From Escarpia spicata (Eukaryota > Annelida > Polychaeta > Sabellida > Siboglinidae), in assembly GCA_963995525.1 (NCBI GenBank), contig OZ023218.1, positions 50,448,181 through 50,512,180 of the forward strand: a DNA stretch of 64,000 bases. The letters run 5' to 3'. Below are positions 12,346 through 64,000 of the stretch, one piece after another (position 1 is the first letter of the stretch; every line of letters starts with the position of its first letter). A program made the position numbers and the translations under genes. A model generated the notes under the pieces. The model worked only from the letters and a program-made list of their open reading frames with translations. It searched no databases and was not told the DNA's origin.

Positions 12346-14680
12346 CTGAGTTAAGAGTAAGATAATAATATATATGTAGGAAGTAATATTTCGCTGTACA
12401 TATGACCTCTTACTGAGGTCATATATGACACCTGTAGTCTGTCATGCACATGTCATTAAGACGTCACATGTACGGCAGAACCAGTGTACAAGGTATGTGT
12501 GACTGCTAGTAAATAACCTGTCCATGACACAGGTAGCCTGTGTGAAGGTATGCTGCTTGTGTTCATAACCAATTTCCTGCAAGCTGCAGCAGGATTGCTG
12601 GTCGTGGTTGGATGAACACGCCTCCAGTCATGCGCAACTTACCTAACCACTTGGGAGATAAAGCCTTGCCTATTCACCATGCTATACAGTGGCTGTTCCA
12701 CTAACCTCTACTGATCCCTTCAATACTCTCAGGGAGATATACAAGCCCTGATCTATGCAATGTACCCTTGGTGATAACTTGTTGGCATGCTGGGAGGTTA
12801 TCCGTCAATTGGCAAAATGATTTTTACCGTCAGGGTTCTGTTTGTAGACCACAAACAAGGAACACGTTTCGGGGGAAATAAATCATTTATGTTGTCAAAG
12901 TCAGAAAATTACATTCGCTGTGTGTGTGTGGATTTTACTCGTTGTATAAGCTGTCTTTCTTGTCACATCTGGTTCAACACAAAGACGCACCCACAAAGAC
13001 ATCTACTATTGCTATGACTCATTCATAGATGTGAGATTACAGTTGACAGATCAGGTCATCAGTGATATCAGCCATGCAGGAGTTGGCATTTCGGTTTCTT
13101 AATGTCTTGTCTTTGTATGTCGCAGTCTTTTATTGTGACGTGACAAACACCAGAGGTACAAATGGCATACCGACAGTGACCATACAGCAGGGACACCAAG
13201 TGATTGGCTGTCAATTGAGACTACAATACAGTTTTGTTGTTTCACCTCATATGACTAATGTCCCATTGTGACAGAGTTCCTATTGTAACTCTGCCTCAGA
13301 GTTGTTCAGTTTGTTGTAACACAAATTTACACTAAACAATCCACCTCAAGATGGCATGTAGGTCACATATTTTTGGTCAAATAGGTTTGTTAAATTTGTA
13401 ACTGAATATTGTATCAGTATTTTCCTTACATTTTTATTTCTAAATTTTAGTCACTGGTGTGTCAGACTACAAGTAAAACAGTTCATACCTATAGCTTTAT
13501 ATCAGCACTCATTATTATTTCTAACTATGTATTGTAAAATTGTATTAAACTGTATTATGAGAGCTACTGGCATGTACCTAATACAGCATATTCCATATTT
13601 TCTACTTTTAAGTTTCAGTATATTGTATTATCTATAGACTTGGATAAATAATTTAATTCTGTGTGTAATATATTAATTTTATTTTTAATTTGAAGAAAAT
13701 ATATATATAATTTATCGTTGTTTCTATAAGTAAGATTATTTACCTAAACACATTCAGAATGGTGTCATGCAGTATGAAATCACCTGGAATCTGCCATCTG
13801 TCATGTGAAGAGATCAATACTCTAAGACTTGATTCATGTACTCGACCAGGAAAATTATGATGCACGAAATCCAACACAAAATGAATATTTAATTCCCAAT
13901 ATTTGCTTTTGTATCGTATTTAATTCCGTATATGGTTGTGCGGTGAATGCCATGAAACATTGATTTGATTAATTGTGCTTGGGTGACATGGTTGCACCAA
14001 CTACACAGTAGCTGCATTGATCAAATAGTTTTGTAAACATAAAGTGAACATGTGGTGTTATTGGCCATTGATTTGCATAATCAGTGTAATCCATTGTTGT
14101 CTGTGCTAAAAACCCTAACCTTGACCTTAAATCTAAAGTAAGAATATAAAAAATTCGCTGCATTATACAACCTGTAACAGAAGGCTGTTATCAGTGGATG
14201 ACTTTACTACAGATACATCTACAGCCAGATCTGGCTAGATTGTGGCCCATGGTTCAAACAGTGCTGAAGGAAAATGTGTTGGTAGTTAAGCTTTCGTAAT
14301 CTTACTTAATCACACAATGGTTAACACCATGCAGTGGTCCTACAGAGCAATGTCCAGCAAGTTGCCGTGGACTTGAGGGACAATGTCTGGCATAGCTGCT
14401 TCATGGCAGTAGATTGCCAGCATGACACCTCATATGCTTCATCTCATGGTTTGTCTGGTATGTTTCAATGTCAGTAGCAGAAATGCCAGTTAGCCTGCTT
14501 TGCAACTCGCAACTGGATCTGTCTTCCGCAGTTGATAGCCAGTGGAAAGGGTCAGTGTCATATAGGCTTGCAGATCTGCTGTGGTCATTTCCTTTTACCA
14601 GAATTTATGTCTGGCTACCCTGCCTATGTTTAACTCCACATAGAGGATGGTTTCTGGGAGTTGGTTGCATGTATGTGCAT
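12346..14680. other. Leader intron, middle part
   Basis: No exon recognised. A hairpin at 12400-12424 pairs ATATGACCTC with GAGGTCATAT around a 5-nt loop. It also forms an everted pair of AGGTCA half-sites, so a nuclear-receptor site is conceivable but unsupported. Confidence 0.35.
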
Positions 14681-15186
14681 GCACGCACACACGCATCCAC
14701 ACTCAGTCACTCACACGCACACATACATACACACACACACACTCACGGACTCATGCACACACACACACACACGCGTCCACACTCAGTCACTCACACGCAT
14801 ACACACTTACACACACTCACACGCACATACACACACACACTCACACGCACATACACACACACACACATACGCGTCCACACTCAGTCACGCACACACACAC
14901 ACACACACACTCACACACAGTCACTCACACGCACACACACATACACACGCACACACGCGTCCACACTCAGTCACTCACACGCACACACACACTCACGGAC
15001 TCATGCACACACACACTCGTCCACACTCAGTCACTTACACACGCACATACACACACACTCACACACACACGCACACACACATGCGACCACACTCAGTCAC
15101 TCACACGCACACACACTCATGTACACATACACATGCGTGCACCACACACACACATGCACACACACACACACATACACACACACATT
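14681..15186. repeat. CA-rich compound microsatellite
   Basis: A 500-bp tract of ACAC with interspersed CGTCCACACTCAGTCACTCA blocks, repeated about six times. The long His/Thr-rich reading frames through it are low-complexity artefacts. Confidence 0.95.
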
Positions 15187-15626
15187 GACAAATTAAGCAT
15201 AACCAATTCATAGATCTATAATAATATGATTCCATGATTGTTACTTCTTAATTTTTTTGGCAAATTGGGTCTTATGATCAGTTTGCAAAATAGTTTTTTA
15301 TCTAACTGATTTTTAAAGGTTTACATAACATGCCTGAATCTTACAATAGGTGGATTCCTTTCCAACTGACCATCAGATTGATAGGTGCCGTGGTTCACAG
15401 ACAGTCAGGCATACAGACGTGCATTATTTTAGCACTTGTATATGTTTAAAAATACTTCTTTATTGTTCCACTGCTCTAAGGCACCAGCGGTCATGCATGA
15501 CTTGTCTTCAAGAATTACACACAAGTTGCTCTAGCTTATGAGCATTCCTACCATTTCCTCCTGGACAATACTTGACTCTAGTCTGTGTCAATAGGGTGAT
15601 TCATGCGATTGCTTTCTGTATTGCAG
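15187..15626. other. End of leader intron
   Basis: No repeat or exon other than the acceptor at 15621-15626. Confidence 0.5.
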
Positions 15627-15669
15627 ATGTCGCATTGACCAGGTGGTTTAGCACACTTGGACTGCCAAA
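15627..15669 (+). other. MYO7A: 5' UTR part of the start-codon exon, with a three-codon uORF
   Basis: An acceptor TTGCAG ends at 15626. The exon opens at once with ATG TCG CAT TGA (15627-15638), a minimal upstream ORF, and the main ATG follows 31 nt later. The main start has a good context (CCAAAATGG, A at -3 and G at +4). Confidence 0.7.
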
Positions 15670-63852
<48,183 letters not shown>

Positions 63853-64000
63853 GTATTGGTGCAGAAATTGTATTTTAAATGGCAATATTAATTTTGAGAT
63901 ATGCTTTTATTTTGTGCTAAGCTTCAATGTATGGCACGATAGCTTAGTTTTAAAACATTATGCTGTTAGTATATTTAATATGGTGCAGAAACATGGAAAC
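63853..64000. other. Start of next intron
   Basis: AT-rich intronic sequence running to the window edge. Confidence 0.6.

Noticed and set aside
14468..15213. His/Thr-rich frames that could suggest a histidine-rich protein
   Set aside because: The source is a CA microsatellite; all three frames give similar low-complexity strings.

Overview
The window is animal nuclear DNA. It is AT-rich and intron-rich, has spliceosomal GT-AG introns, and is full of minisatellites, MITE-like elements, a tRNA-derived SINE family and RTE-type LINE relics. The exon/intron style and repeat families suggest a lophotrochozoan, most likely a mollusc; that placement is inference, since no species marker is visible.

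One real gene is present: an unconventional class VII myosin (MYO7A type) on the + strand. I assembled 33 coding exons from 15670 to 63852. Every junction keeps reading frame with GT and AG borders, giving about 1,690 residues. A likely non-coding first exon ends at 7442 in a CpG-richer promoter region. In order the product has a motor domain with an intact P-loop, switch I and switch II, five IQ motifs, a charged single alpha-helix, a MyTH4 domain, a FERM domain and an SH3 domain. The gene runs off the right edge, so the second MyTH4-FERM half is missing. I saw no frameshift or in-frame stop in the exons.

Layout: 1-7200 is upstream DNA with a 32-bp minisatellite, an antisense LINE relic, a 30-bp perfect palindrome and a pair of apparently identical 455-bp repeats. 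7200-7442 is the promoter and first exon. 7443-15626 is the leader intron. The first coding intron (15688-24211) holds a 44-bp minisatellite, a GTGA microsatellite and a broken antisense RTE retrotransposon. 24212-44484 carries the motor exons and first IQ exons, with large minisatellites between them and a CpG-rich, hairpin-bearing segment in coding intron 7. 45102-59232 carries the remaining neck, tail helix, MyTH4, FERM and SH3 exons. 59233-63721 is a long intron with 36-bp and 32-bp arrays, followed by the last exon in the window.

The most unusual observation is that four tandem arrays are built from exon-intron boundaries of this one gene. They are the exon 5 acceptor (3 copies), exon 15 donor (4 apparently identical 60-bp copies), exon 24 donor (about 18-bp units) and exon 26 acceptor (21 copies at exactly 26 bp). 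The splicing machinery must choose among several near-identical sites, and most or all wrong choices I traced bring an early stop or a frameshift. A second is a decayed fragment of the IQ4 exon lying in the intron before the IQ1/2 exon. I found no sign of a bacterial-type system, CRISPR array, RNA gene or second protein-coding host gene.
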